A stretch of DNA of 64,000 nt from Glandiceps talaboti (GCF_964340395.1 NC_135551.1:11894379-11958378); one strand, 5' to 3'; counted from the first letter of the stretch, positions 29,392-41,424 are shown. Numbers and translations are program-made. The notes: a model not told the origin generated them from the sequence alone.

Positions 29392-29397
29392 GATATC
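29392..29397. other. Empty target site corresponding to the 35666-38400 insertion
   Basis: The context here is tttGATATCtgtggtatgcaag. The duplicated copy reads tttGATATG, then the insertion, then GATATGtggtatgcaag. This site is therefore the pre-insertion arrangement with one base difference, which confirms the insertion borders and a 6-bp target duplication. Confidence 0.85.
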
Positions 29398-29830
29398 TGT
29401 GGTATGCAAGAAGACTTGCATTTTGAAATTTGAGTATATTTAAATAATCCTTCAATATTAAAGTATGAGAAGTGATTATACTTTATTTCACTTTCAGATC
29501 TCCAAGTCATATTTTTATGATTATACCTCAGCCAACGTCATCATCTAACATCTAACTGTCCTCATTGAAAAGTACACTGTGATCACTGTAAATAAATCTG
29601 TTGTACTGGACATTATGACATATTAGCAGCCTTTTATGTCCACAAATATAAACACCGTGAACAACAATCATTTCAACATGAAGCCTTTTTCACTTCTCTC
29701 ACTAAGTCTGTTATAAAGAGTCCTGTTACAGTGACAACATTGAACTGAAATTGAAGAAATTCAACTTGGGAGTATAAACTGATTCTGAAAGGTGATGTGA
29801 GACCGAGATTGAGGAATCAGTAAATAAGCA

Positions 29831-32800
29831 TAATATAGATGGACAATAAGAGGTGTTTTAATTTCTATCATATTCATCAATGGCATTGAGATGTAATATA
29901 GTGGGACAATAAGAGGTGTTTTAATTTCCATCATATTCATCAATGACATTGAGATGTAATATAGTGGGACAATAAGAGGTGTTTTAATTTCTATCATATT
30001 CATCAATGACATTGAGATGTAATATAGTGGGACAATAAGAGGTGTTTTAATTTCTATCATATTCATCAATGACATTGAGATGTAATATAGTGGGACAATA
30101 AGAGGTGTTTTAATTTCTATCATATTCATCAATGACATTGAGATGTAATATAGTGGGACAATAAGAGGTGTTTTAATTTCTATCATATTCATCAATGACA
30201 TTGAGATGTAATATAATGGGACAATAAGAGGTGTTTTAATTTCTATTATATTCATCAATGACATTGAGATGTAATATAGATGGACAATAAGAGGTGTTTT
30301 AATTTCTATCATATTCATCAATGACATTGAGATGTAATATAGTAGGACAATAAGAGGTGTTTTAATTTCTATCATATTCATCAATGACATTGAGATGTAA
30401 TATAGTGGGACAATAAGAGGTGTTTTAATTTCTATCATATTCATCAATGACATTGAGATGTAATATAGTGGGACAATAAGAGGTATTTTAATTTCCATCT
30501 TATTCATCAATGACATTGATATGTAATATAGTGGGACAATAAGAGGTGTTTTAATTTCCATCATATTCATCAATGACATTGAGATGTAATATAATGGGAC
30601 AATAAGAGGTGTTTTAATTTCTATCATATTCATCAATGACATTGATATGTAATATAGTGGGACAATAAGAGGTGTTTTAATTTCTATCATATTTATCAAT
30701 GACGTTGAGATGTAATATAGTGGGACAATAAGAGGTGTTTTAATTTCTATCATATTCATCAATGACATTGAGATGTAATATAATGGGACAATAAGAGGTG
30801 TTTTAATTTCTATCATATTCATCAATGACATTGAGATGTAATATAGTGGGACAATAAGAGGTATTTTAATTTCCATCTTATTCATCAATGACATTGATAT
30901 GTAATATAGTGGGACAATAAGAGGTGTTTTAATTTCCATCATATTCATCAATGACATTGAGATGTAATATAATGGGACAATAAGAGGTGTTTTAATTTCT
31001 ATCATATTCATCAATGACATAGAGATGTAATATAGTGGGACAATAAGAGGTGTTTTAATTTCTATCATATTCATCAATGACATTGAGATGTAATATAGTG
31101 GGACAATAAGAGGTGTTTTAATTTCTATCATATTCATCAATGACATTGAGATGTAATATAGTGGGACAATAAGAGGTGTTTTAATTTCTATCATATTCAT
31201 CAATGACATAGAGATGTAATATAGTGGGACAATAAGAGGTGTTTTAATTTCTATCATATTCATCAATGACATTGAGATGTAATATAGTGGGACAATAAGA
31301 GGTGTTTTAATTTCTATCATATTCATCAATGACATTGAGATGTAATATAGTGGGACAATAAGAGGTGTTTTAATTTCTATCATATTCATCAATGACATTG
31401 AGATGTAATATAGTGGGACAATAAGAGGTGTTTTAATTTCTATCATATTCATCAATGACATAGAGATGTAATATAGTGGGACAATAAGAGGTGTTTTAAT
31501 TTCTATCATATTCATCAATGACATTGAGATGTAATATAGTGGGACAATAAGAGGTGTTTTAATTTCTATCATATTCATCAATGACATTGAGATGTAATAT
31601 AGTGGGACAATAACAGGTGCTTTAATTTCCATCATATTCATCAATGACATTGAGATGTAATATAGTGGGACAATAAGAGGTGTTTTAATTTCTATCATAT
31701 TCATCAATGACATTGAGATGTAATATAGTGGGACAATAAGAGGTGTTTTAATTTCTATCATATTCATCAATGACATTGAAATGTAATATAGAGAGACAAT
31801 AAGAGGTGTTTTAATTTCTATCATATTCATCAATGACATTGAGATGTAATATAGTGGGACAATAACAGGTGCTTTAATTTTCATCATATTCATCAATGAC
31901 ATTGAGATGTAATATAGTGGGACAATAACAGGTGCTTTAATTTCTATCATATTCATCAATGACATTGAGATGTAATATAGTGGGACAATAACAGGTGCTT
32001 TAATTTTCATCATATTCATCAATGACATTGAGATGTAATATAGTGGGACAATAACAGGTGCTTTAATTTTCATCATATTCATCAATGACATTGAGATGTA
32101 ATATAGTGGATGGGACAATAAGAGGTGTTTTAATTTCCATCATATTTATCAATGACATTGAGATGTAATATAGTGGGACAATAAGAGGTGTTTTAATTTC
32201 TATCATATTCATCAATGACATTGAGATGTAATATAGTGGGACAATAAGAGGTGTTTTAATTTCCATCATATTCATCAATGACATTGAGATGTAATATAGT
32301 GGGACAATAACAGGTGTTTTAATTTCTATCATATTCATCAATGACATTGAGATGTAATATAGTGGGACAATAACAGGTGTTTTAATTTCTATCATATTCA
32401 TCAATGACATTGAGATGTAATCTAGTGGGACAATAAGAGGTGTTTTAATTTCTATCATATTCATCAATGACATTGAGATGTAATATATTAGGACAATAAG
32501 AGGTGTTTTAATTTCCATCATATTCATCAATGACATTGAGATGTAATATAGTGGGACGATAAGAGGTGTTTTAATTTCTATCATATTCATCAATGACATT
32601 GAGATGTAATATAGTGGGACGATAAGAGGTGTTTTAATTTCTATCATATTCATCAATGACATTGAGATGTAATATAGTGGGACAATAAGAGGTGTTTTAA
32701 TTTCCATCATATTCATCAATGACATTGAGATGTAATCTAGTGGGACAATAAGAGGTGCTTTAATTTCTATCATATTCATCAATGACATTGAGATGTAATA

Positions 32801-32849
32801 TAGTGGGACAATAAGAGGTGTTTTAATTTCTATGATATCCATCAATGAC
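29831..32849. repeat. 63-bp minisatellite, first array, about 48 copies
   Basis: Tandem units of 63 bp containing GGACAATAAGAGGTGTTTTA, ATTTCTATCATATTCATCAA and TGACATTGAGATGTAATATA. Because 63 is divisible by three, the minus strand stays open for 785 and 262 codons (a 21-residue repeat, YYISMSLMNMIEIKTPLIVP plus L). A 4-bp insertion near 32110 shifts the frame. The changes I can read between units (M/I, T/A, L/V) mostly alter amino acids, and there is no gene structure, so I treat the frame as a by-product of the repeat. Confidence 0.93.
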
Positions 32850-33320
32850 AATCCATATAACTAAATGTACATTTCGACTAACTTTTAAATGTTAGAGTTT
32901 TAAGTGTTAAGACATTAGATTGTTACAATCCACATAACTATGTGTACATTTCAACTGCCTTTTATATGTTAGGGTTAAGACATTAGATTGTTACAATCCA
33001 CATAACTAAGTGTACATTCCAACTGCCTTTTAAATGTTAGGGTTTTAAGTGTTAAGACATTAGATTGTTACAATCCACATAACTAAGTGTACATTTCAAC
33101 TACCTTTTAATGTTAGGGTTTTAAGTGTTAAGACATTAGATTGTTATAATCTACATAACTAAGTGTACATTTCAACTACCTTTTAATGTTAGGGTTTTAA
33201 GTGTTAAGACATTAGATTGTTATAATCTACATAACTAAGTGTACATTTCAACTACCTTTTAATGTTAGGGTTTTAAGTGTTAAGACATTAGATTGTTACA
33301 ATCCAGATAACTAAGTGTAC
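32848..33320. repeat. 77-bp minisatellite, second array, about 6 copies
   Basis: Same unit as 25856-27627, directly joined to the end of the first 63-bp array at tgaca|atccatataac. Its position restarts the order 77-bp array, unique DNA, 63-bp array, showing that the whole block was duplicated in tandem. Confidence 0.93.
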
Positions 33321-34385
33321 AACATATCGTAAATAATTACTGATGGTATAAATATCATACCATCTTTCTAAATCTACCTACTCTTCTAAGTAATATTTAG
33401 TTTTGATGTTCCAAGATTTCACATTTTTTTACTTCTTTCCATAAAAGTTATTTATAAACATTACAGGAAAATTGAAGTTGCCAAAAAAAAAACACTTCTA
33501 AAGTATAATAAATGAAAGAAAAGAATGAAATGTTTTGAATTTTAAAATGCATTCTAATAGAATAAGTGATAATCAACATTTCAATTCAGTCTTTAAGTAT
33601 TGAACAACCATGCATGGTTCACAACACAATGTTGAAATTTGTCAAATAAACCTATAAGCACACCTTTCCAAGCAAGTAATTCTTCAATCTACAAATCATG
33701 AATGTGGAAGATATCATCTCAAAGCTACAATATAAGGAAACCGTGCAGTTTGACATTACAGATACAGGTATTGCCTAGAAATCATGTACTTTTTTCAGTG
33801 ATCTTAAAATTGTATCTGAACATGAACATGTTTAAGGATATGCCTCTAATACATGCAAATAAGATGCATGATTACATTCACAGAAATCAAGTTATAAATC
33901 ATAGCCTAGTTCCTATATGACGCGTTATGATTACTTAGATCACCTCCACTCACATACATGTATAGTAAAAGTCACCAAACAAAATGTTAATCTGGCTAAA
34001 CCGCCTGATTGGACAAGGGTAAACAGCCCATATCAGTAGTTAAATCCATCACAAACTGACAGGCAGTTGTACATTGGCTGCTTCCTTGGCCATTATTATT
34101 CAATTATTACAGAAGTTTCACTATCACATAACATTTACTATGGAATTCCACCTCCAGTCTCTAACTAGATCATGCAGGGATGCGATAACATCATGTTTAT
34201 ATCAATTTTGTCGGGGGGGGGGGGGGGTGTACAGATTTCTGTGCTAGAGTAACAACTTTTACTATAAATCAGTGGAAATAATTGTAGTAATTATAACACA
34301 TCATATAGGAAATAGACTGTCTAATAAGTCATGATTCAGAAGAGATCTGAACATGTCAAAATCTGAATATAAAAACCTTACAATA
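33321..34385. other. Sequence unique to the second block, with a G15 run
   Basis: About 1.06 kb with no counterpart in the first block. It contains a run of 15 G at 34213-34227. A 72-codon open frame (33702-33920) has no recognisable motif. No exon or transposon protein is seen. Confidence 0.5.
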
Positions 34386-34747
34386 ACAAGTCATTGAGAA
34401 TGACATAGTCCCCGCTATAATTGGGTTTTAAGGAATTATCACTACTCTGATCACGCAACAACATTTGTGAACCTAAAACAAACATACTTAGATATGTTGT
34501 GTGTGCTTGTTGGACATGGAATATGCCTCCAACAATAAAGGATTGGTTGGGTATGGGGGATCATATCACAATGAAAATGGAGTCTGAGTTATGGCTTTGG
34601 ACATGGAAAATTCACAAACAAAATGGCTGCCAGGCATCTCCAAGAAACGGCTGCGGACGGACGGACGGCTGCGGACGGACGCACGGATGCACAGACAGAC
34701 GGAACCCAATCCATAAGTCCCCGTTCTGGACTTCGTCCGCGGGGACT
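34386..34747. mobile_element. Short non-autonomous element with terminal hairpin (version 2)
   Basis: Comparison with the paralogous copy (ccttacaataataacc near 27705) shows that about 360 bp is inserted here. Near the left end is a hairpin GTCATT-gag-AATGAC (34391-34405), followed by AGTCCCCG at 34407. The right end is CGGGGACT at 34740-34747, part of a hairpin AGTCCCCGTTCTGGAC-TTC-GTCCGCGGGGACT (34716-34747). The inside includes a segment like the monomers at 57.3 and 60.3 kb (ATGGCTTTGGACATGG, AAAATGGCTGCC) and a GGACGGAC-rich stretch. No clear target duplication is left, which could fit a Helitron-related element or a tail-to-tail rearrangement; the class is unproven. Open frames here are incidental. 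Confidence 0.6.
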
Positions 34748-35659
34748 AATAACCACTGCAGGTGTTATGCTGTGCTGAGTCAAGTGAGAATCATAATCCA
34801 ACTATTTTCTTACATAACCATATGGTTACAATCATGATTTTGTATGTTTCTCATGGAATGTGTTAGTAAAGATTAAAATAACATCAATCGAATGACCACA
34901 ACATCACCCAGAAACATATTTTCTTCTGCATTCACTTAATGTTGTTTTAGATTTATACTCTCTTAATAGTTATAGTTGACAATTGTCTGTTACTTAAGCA
35001 TGTAGTAAGCACTTCTAAGAATATTTTGACTTGATTTGACAGAAGTGTTGTTGAAAATAATCATGGATTTAAATACTAGTTTTTAAAGTTTTTAAACCAA
35101 GATACTAACACAGGTAGCCAACAGGTTAACGTTCTATTTTGTTGTTGAAAACATACATGTACTTATTCCATAGATATGCCAGACATCTGTTTTCCACATC
35201 TTAATATTAATCATAATCTGAACTTGACCTTTTATATAAAGCAAATACTAAAATCAAAGTGTAAAGGAAAGGCTGTACTGTATGCACTACATGTAGGTTT
35301 TAATACAGGTATACTTGATAAAGACACTGTTTCAGTAGGCTGTGTAGAAGCCAGGGTAATCATAAAATGAATCCAAGTGTACAAATATCCAAGAGTACTA
35401 AAGACTAGTAGACATGTATACTACTTGATACAGAAGCTTTACAGTATAACTCAAATCTACATTAGATAGCTTTAAGGATGTAACATTATGGTAGAAATAC
35501 TTTACTTTCACATCTTGTCTTCAGCAAATGTCTGTCATGGATTCAGTAAATGCTAATGTCATCATTACATACCAACTTTAATAACACTTAACTTAGTCAA
35601 CTGCTTAGTAAGAAAATCACAAATATAAAAAAATTATTTTTATCACTTTTAAGGTGTTT
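34748..35659. repeat. Segmental duplication, copy 2, left part
   Basis: Matches 27706-28056 and then 28804-29391. About 750 bp of copy 1 (28057-28803) is missing here, the join being aatact/aagttttttaaacc. It continues beyond the 2.7-kb insertion at 38407-38830. Confidence 0.88.
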
Positions 35660-35665
35660 GATATG
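35660..35665. repeat. Target-site duplication GATATG, left
   Basis: GATATG immediately precedes the terminal inverted repeat; the same hexamer follows the right end at 38401-38406. Confidence 0.85.
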
Positions 35666-35707
35666 TACGGAAGCGTATTAGTGCCAAGTTGTAAGGAAAA
35701 AAATAAA

Positions 35708-35958
35708 ATTTAAAATCTCGTAATTACGAGATTTCAATTCTCGTAATTACGACTTTTTTCTCGTAATTACGACTTTTCTCGTAATTACGACTTTTCAATT
35801 CTCGTAATTACGACTTTTCGATTCTCGTAATTACGACTTTTTTCTCGTAATTACGACTTTTCAATTCTCGTAATTACGACTTTTCGATTCTCGTAATTAC
35901 GACTTTTTGAATCTCGTAATTACGAGAATCGTAAAGACATTTCTATTCTCGTAATTAC
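35708..35958. repeat. Palindrome array, left end of element 1
   Basis: About 11 copies of TCGTAATTACGA, mostly as ttctcgtaattacgactttt, with spacers TTTTTT, TTTTCAATT or TTTTCGATT. The first and tenth copies are extended palindromes CTCGTAATTACGAG. Confidence 0.93.
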
Positions 35959-36440
35959 GTCACAATTCTCCGGTAAGTTGATATCTAACTGGAAAAATCA
36001 CACTGCCATTTTAAGTTCATGTTATAAGCAACAGCTGAGTTCTCAACAACACCCGATCATCGGGTAGTAAGTGCATTTATGGTGAACTGAACACTCTAAT
36101 GTAAGTCCAGCAGTGAAATTACATAACACCTATAGGTTAAAAAAAGAAATGGCAATGAAATAACGTGTTCACATATGTACACACATATACTGGATGCAAC
36201 AAGAAGTTAGTAGGTTCACTGCAATGTTTAAACAGGCAATCTGTCAATGAACTTAGCCAAATAATAAACACAAAACAAGAATTCCAGAACAACAAGAATT
36301 CTTCATCATGAGCAAAGAATTTGTTCAAATAATGTAGTCCAATATTAAACATATAGATATTCTTCTGAAATTCGGACACAACTCCAACTTATATCCAATG
36401 ATGAAGATGTAGGGAAACTGTCCAATACAAGACAGGATTA

Positions 36441-36519
36441 CGACTGATGAAGGACCTAACGGCCGGTCCGAAACGTCTTAAAAGAAGGATCAATAAAGTT
36501 TCTATCTGGGGACGTCTCG
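36441..36519 (+). ncRNA. Possible degenerate hammerhead-ribozyme-like core
   Basis: CTGATGA (36444-36450), then GGACC/GGTCC as stem II (36452-36456 with 36465-36469), then GAAA (36470-36473), CGTC (36474-36477) pairing with GACG (36511-36514), then TC completing a GTC cleavage triplet, and TCG (36517-36519) pairing with CGA just before the core (36441-36443). The order matches a type I hammerhead. Against it: one extra A (36451) follows CTGATGA, stem I is only 3 bp before a bulge, and the stem III loop is about 33 nt. Penelope-like retroelements are known to carry hammerheads, so this may be a fossil piece of one. Confidence 0.25.
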
Positions 36520-37035
36520 CCAATGCCTTCATACTAACACCCTGATATACCAGGGTCAATAACCTCGACAAACAGGTCACTTGGCTAACTGACCCTCAAA
36601 CCAATATTATTATACCATACCAAATACATATATTCAAGTATTTATCAACCGTGGAAAAGGTCTCCACACATTTTCAAACTTGATCGAACGACCTACGGTG
36701 CCACGTTATTGAATTTTAAATTTCAAAACCGTATAAATCTGATTTACCTTAATGAAGAAAATTCTAAACTAAAGTTGTGAATTTTACCAAATATCAGATG
36801 GTAAATACTATTTTCTTCAATTTCAAATCCATTATTGATTCATTTTGCCGACATGTAATGAAAGAATATTCTTCGCTGTTTTAATGCACTCGAGTTTTTT
36901 TTAAAGAAACGAAAAACGCAATCAAATCATACAAACCGGTTACCGTGTCAAACACTCTATATAGTACATCTGCTTAGTGCATCAAAATCATAAGATTCGT
37001 GTCTGAACAATTGAAAAATAACAAACAATAAAAAA

Positions 37036-37405
37036 TCATAATTTCATAATTACGACGATCAAAAAGTCGTAATTACGAGAATCGTAAAGTCGTAAATACG
37101 AGAATGGAAAAGTCGTAATTACGAGAATCAAAAAGTCGTAATTACGAGAATCGAAAAGTCGTAAATACGAGAATAGAAAAGTCGTAATTACGAGAATCAA
37201 AAAGTCGTAATTACGAGAATCGAAAAGTCGTAATTACGAGAATCAAAAAGTCGTAATTACGAGAATCGAAAAGTCGTAATTACGAGAATCGAAAAGTCGT
37301 AATTACGAGAATCGAAAAGTCGTAATTACGAGAATCGAAAAGTCGTAATTACGAGAATCAAAAAGTCGTAATTACGAGAATCAAAAAGTCGTAATTACGA
37401 GAATC
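37036..37405. repeat. Palindrome array, internal to element 1
   Basis: About 16 units of 22 bp, aaaagtcgtaattacgaga plus atc, in the same orientation as the right-end array. A few copies read CGTAAATACG. Confidence 0.93.
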
Positions 37406-38119
37406 TTTCAGAACGATTTAAATTAAACCTGTGATTATTATGAAAATCTAAAACATGTATATATTAGTAAAGTTCATGTTCGTATAAAACATGTGGCGTC
37501 TTACGATGTTTTTATCACCATGCATGGCAGCATGTGACCTATTTTTGATCAGCAAGGCGCAAGCTCCAAATACATTTTATGCACTTCGTTGAAAGTGCTT
37601 AGAATGTAGTACTATTTAAGGGTAAAGTTACGTGGGGGTGGGGGGGCGAAGAAAATGGCATAAAAACAAGGTACTTTCCGAATTTTAAGGCTGTGACTAT
37701 TTTGATGTGATTGCTTATATTTTCCATGTTACCTCTAACTCCATTCCTCCGCAGCAAACCAAAAACAAAACAATACTACATATTTGATAATGAGAGGGTG
37801 ATGTGCCCCCTTCTAAATATGGACCTTGGGAATCCCAAAAGTCAAATGGTTCACTCCTAAATCCCGCGCTCAGAGTGATAACTGACTTGCTACTAACTGC
37901 TGTTGGCTTACCACATGTATCATACCAGTGATCAGTCATGGCAGAAGAAGTTGACGAAGATTTCTTTATTTTCCTTCAAAAATCTCGTTGTAACTTAGTC
38001 GGAGATGAAAGTAAAATGAAATAAGTTCAGTTCGATTCACCATTATCGCAGATCTAGCAGGCAGGCTACACGTGCACGTGAAACAGGAAGTGTATTTCTC
38101 CAGAAACAAACATAATAAA

Positions 38120-38352
38120 ACTCGTAATTACGAGAAAAAAGTCGTAATTACAAGAAAAAAGTCGTAATTACGAGAATCGAAAAGTCGTAATTACGAGAAT
38201 TGAAAACTCGTAATTACGAGAAAAAAGTCGTAATTACGAGAATCGAAAAGTTGTAATTACGAGAATTGAAAACTCGTAATTACGAGAAAAAAGTCGTAAT
38301 TACGAGAAAAAAGTCGTAATTACGAGAATTGAAATCTCGTAATTACGAGATT
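38120..38352. repeat. Palindrome array, right end of element 1
   Basis: About 11 palindromes, mirror image of the left-end array (gtcgtaattacgagaa, spacers AAAAAA, TCGAAAA, TTGAAAA). It leads into the terminal sequence ending at 38400. Confidence 0.93.
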
Positions 38353-38406
38353 TTAAATTTTATTTTTTTCCTTACAACTTGGCACTAATACGCTTCTGTA
38401 GATATG

Positions 38407-38830
38407 TGGTATGCAAGAAGACTTTCATTTTGAAATTTGAGTATATTTAAATAATCCTTCAATATTAAAGTATGAAAAGTGATTATACTTTTCACTTTAA
38501 GATCTCCAAATCATGTTTTTATGATTGTACCAACGTCATCATCTAACATGGGGTGCTGTCCTCATTGAAAAGTACACTGTGATCACTGTAACTAAATCTG
38601 TTGTAGGTGGACATTATGACATATTAGCAGCTTTTTATGTCCACAAATATAAACACTGTGAACAACAATCATTCCAATAGAAGCCTTTTTCACATCACTC
38701 ACTAAGTCTGTTATAAAGAGCACTGTTACAGTGACAACATTGAAATGAAATTGAAGAAATTCAACTTGGGATTATAAACTGATTCTGAAGGTGATGGGAG
38801 CCTGGGATTGAAGAATCAGTAAATAAACAT
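38407..38830. repeat. Segmental duplication, copy 2, right part
   Basis: Continuation of the duplicated block after the insertion, matching about 29398-29830 (shared GGTATGCAAGAAGACTT, CTGTTATAAAGAG, GAAATTGAAGAAATTCAACT). It is followed by the second 63-bp array exactly as in copy 1. Confidence 0.88.
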
Positions 38831-41424
38831 AATATGGATGGACAATAAGAGGTGTTTTAATTTCTATCATATTCATCAATGACATTGAGATGTAATATAG
38901 TGGATGGGACAATAAGAGGTGTTTTAATTTCTATCATATTCATCAATGACATTGAGATGTAATATAGTGGGACAATAAGAGGTGTTTTAATTTCTATCAT
39001 ATTCATCAATAGCATTGAGATGTAATATAGTGGGACAATAAGAGGTGTTTTAATTTCCATCATATTCATCAATGACATTGAGATGTAATATAGTGGGACA
39101 ATAAGAGGTGTTTTAATTTCTATCATATTCATCAATGACATTGAGATGTAATATAGTGGGACAATAAGAGGTATTTTAATTTCCATCATATTCATCAATG
39201 ACATTGAGATGTAATATAGATGGACAATAAGAGGTGTTTTAATTTCTATCATATTTATCAATGACATTGAGATGTAATATAGTGGGACAATAAGAGGTGT
39301 TTTAATTTCCATCACATTCATCATTGACATTGAGATGTAATATAGTGGGACAATAAGAGGTGTTTTAATTTCTATCACATTCATCAATGACATTGAGATG
39401 TAATATAGTGGGACAATAAAAGGTGTTTTAATTTCTATCATATTCATCAATGACATTGAGATGTAATATAGTGGGACAATACGAGGTGTTTTAATTTCCA
39501 TCACATTCATCAATGACATTGAGATGTAATATAGTGGGACAATACGAGGTGTTTTAATTTCTATCATATTCATCAATGACATTGAGATATAATATAGTGG
39601 GACAATAAGAGGTGTTTTAATTTCTATCACATTCATCAATGACATTGATATGTAATATAGTGGGACAATAAGAGGTGTTTTAATTTCCATCATATTCATC
39701 AATGACATTGAGATGTAATATAGTGGGACAATAACAGGTGCTTTAATTTCTATCATATTCATCAATGACATTGAGATGTAATATAGTGGGACAATAACAG
39801 GTGCTTTAATTTCTATCATATTTATCAATGACATTGAGATGTAATATAGTGGGACAATAACAGGTGCTTTAATTTCTATCATATTCATCAATGACATTGA
39901 GATGTAATATAGTGGGACAATAAGAGGTGTTTTAATTTCTATCATATTCATCAATGACATTGAGATGTAATATAGTGGGACAATAAGAGGTGTTTTAATT
40001 TCCATCATATTCACCAATGACATTGAGATGTAATATAGTGGGACAATAAGAGGTGTTTTAATTTCCATCATATTTATCAATGGCATTGAGATGTAATATA
40101 GTGGGACAATAAGAGGTGTTTTAATTTCCATCATATTCATCAATGACATTGAGATGTAATATAGTGGGACAATAAGAGGTGTTTTAATTTCTATCATATT
40201 CATCAATGACATTGAGATGTAATATAGTGGGACAATAAGAGGTGTTTTAATTTCTATCATATTCATCAATGACATTGAGATGTAATATAGTGGGACAATA
40301 AGAGGTGTTTTAATTTCCATCATATTCATCAATGACATTGAGATGTAATATAGTGGGACAATAAGAGGTGTTTTAATTTCCATCATATTCATCAATGACA
40401 TTGAGATGTAATATAGTGGGACAATAAGAGGTGTTTTAATTTCCATCATATTCATCAATGACATTGAGATGTAATATAGTGGGACAATAAGAGGTGTTTT
40501 AATTTCCATCATATTCATCAATGACATTGAGATGTAATATAGTTGGACAATAAAAGGTGTTTTAATTTCTATCATATTCATCAATGACATTGAGATGTAA
40601 TATAGATGGACAATAAGAGGTGTTTTAATTTCTATCATATTCATCAATGACATTGAGATGTAATATAGTGGGACAATAAGAGGTGTTTTAATTTCTATCA
40701 TATTCATCAATGACATTGAGATGTATAAATATAGATGGACAACAAGAGGTGTTTTAATTTCCATCATATTCATCAATGGCATTGAGATGTAATATAGTGG
40801 GACAATAAGAGGTGTTTTAATTTCTATCATATTCATCAATGACATGAGATGTAATATAGTGGGACAATAAGAGGTGTTTTAATTTCCATCATATTCATCA
40901 ATGACATTGAGATGTAATATAGTGGGACAATAAGAGGTGTTTTAATTTCTATCATATTCATCAATGACATTGAGATGTAATATAGTGGGACAATAAGAGG
41001 TGTTTTAATTTCTATCATATTCATCAATGACATTGAGATGTAATATAGTGGGACAATAAGAGGTGTTTTAATTTCTATCATATTCATCAATGACATTGAT
41101 ATGTAATATAGTGGGACAATAAGAGGTGCTTTAATTTCCATCATATTCATCAATGACATTGAGATGTAATATAGTGGGACAATAAGAGGTGTTTTAATTT
41201 CCATCATATTCATCAATGACATTGAGATGTAATATAGTGGGACAATAAGAGGTGTTTTAAATTCTATCATATTCATCAATGACATTGAGATGTAATATAG
41301 TGGGACAATAAGAGGTGTTTTAATTTCCATCATATTCATCAATGACATGAGATGTAATATAGTGGGACAATAAGAGGTGTTTTAATTTCCATCATATTCA
41401 TCAATGACATTGAGATGTAATATA
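38831..41424. repeat. 63-bp minisatellite, second array, about 41 copies
   Basis: Same unit as 29831-32849. The minus strand is open for 662 and 170 codons; small deletions (gacatgagatg near 40845 and 41345) break the frame. One copy near 40720 has an extra TATAAA. This is the last component of the duplicated block; single-copy DNA resumes at aacaaggctgtac. Confidence 0.93.

Larger units (their letters stand above)
27628..29830. repeat. Segmental duplication, copy 1
   Basis: Non-tandem DNA bounded by the 77-bp array on the left and the 63-bp array on the right. It is clearly similar to 34748-35659 plus 38407-38830. Landmarks shared by both are TTTCTTACATAACCATATGG, GATACTAACACAGGTAGCCA and TGTAGAAGCCAGG. 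Bases of about 28057-28803 are present only in this copy. This copy also retains the uninterrupted site (29392-29397) where the other carries a 2.7-kb insertion. A 64-residue open frame (28896-29090) is shared between the copies but has no recognisable motif; I do not call it a gene. A fainter third relative lies near 50080-50350. Confidence 0.88.
35666..38400. mobile_element. Palindrome-array transposon-like element 1 (2,735 bp)
   Basis: Left end TACGGAAGCGTATTAGTGCC and right end, read inverted, TACAGAAGCGTATTAGTGCC. The two ends stay almost identical for more than 100 bp, running into arrays of the palindrome TCGTAATTACGA. Target duplications GATATG flank it, and the empty site survives at 29392-29397. 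About 11 palindromes lie in the left end (35717-35958), 16 in an internal array (37036-37405) and 11 in the right end (38120-38352). Left and right arrays are in opposite orientation. The interior (35959-37035 and 37406-38110) holds no recognisable transposase, so it is probably non-autonomous. The 80- and 63-codon minus-strand frames inside look fortuitous. TIRs plus a 6-bp duplication indicate a cut-and-paste DNA transposon; I cannot name the superfamily. Confidence 0.85.

Noticed and set aside
34499-34837. 112-codon frame with Cys/Trp/Arg-rich content and its mirror frame
   Set aside because: Lies across the short mobile element and its GGAC repeats; both strands are open because of GC-rich repeats.
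36137-36580. Two minus-strand frames inside element 1
   Set aside because: No transposase motif, and composition typical of AT-rich chance frames.
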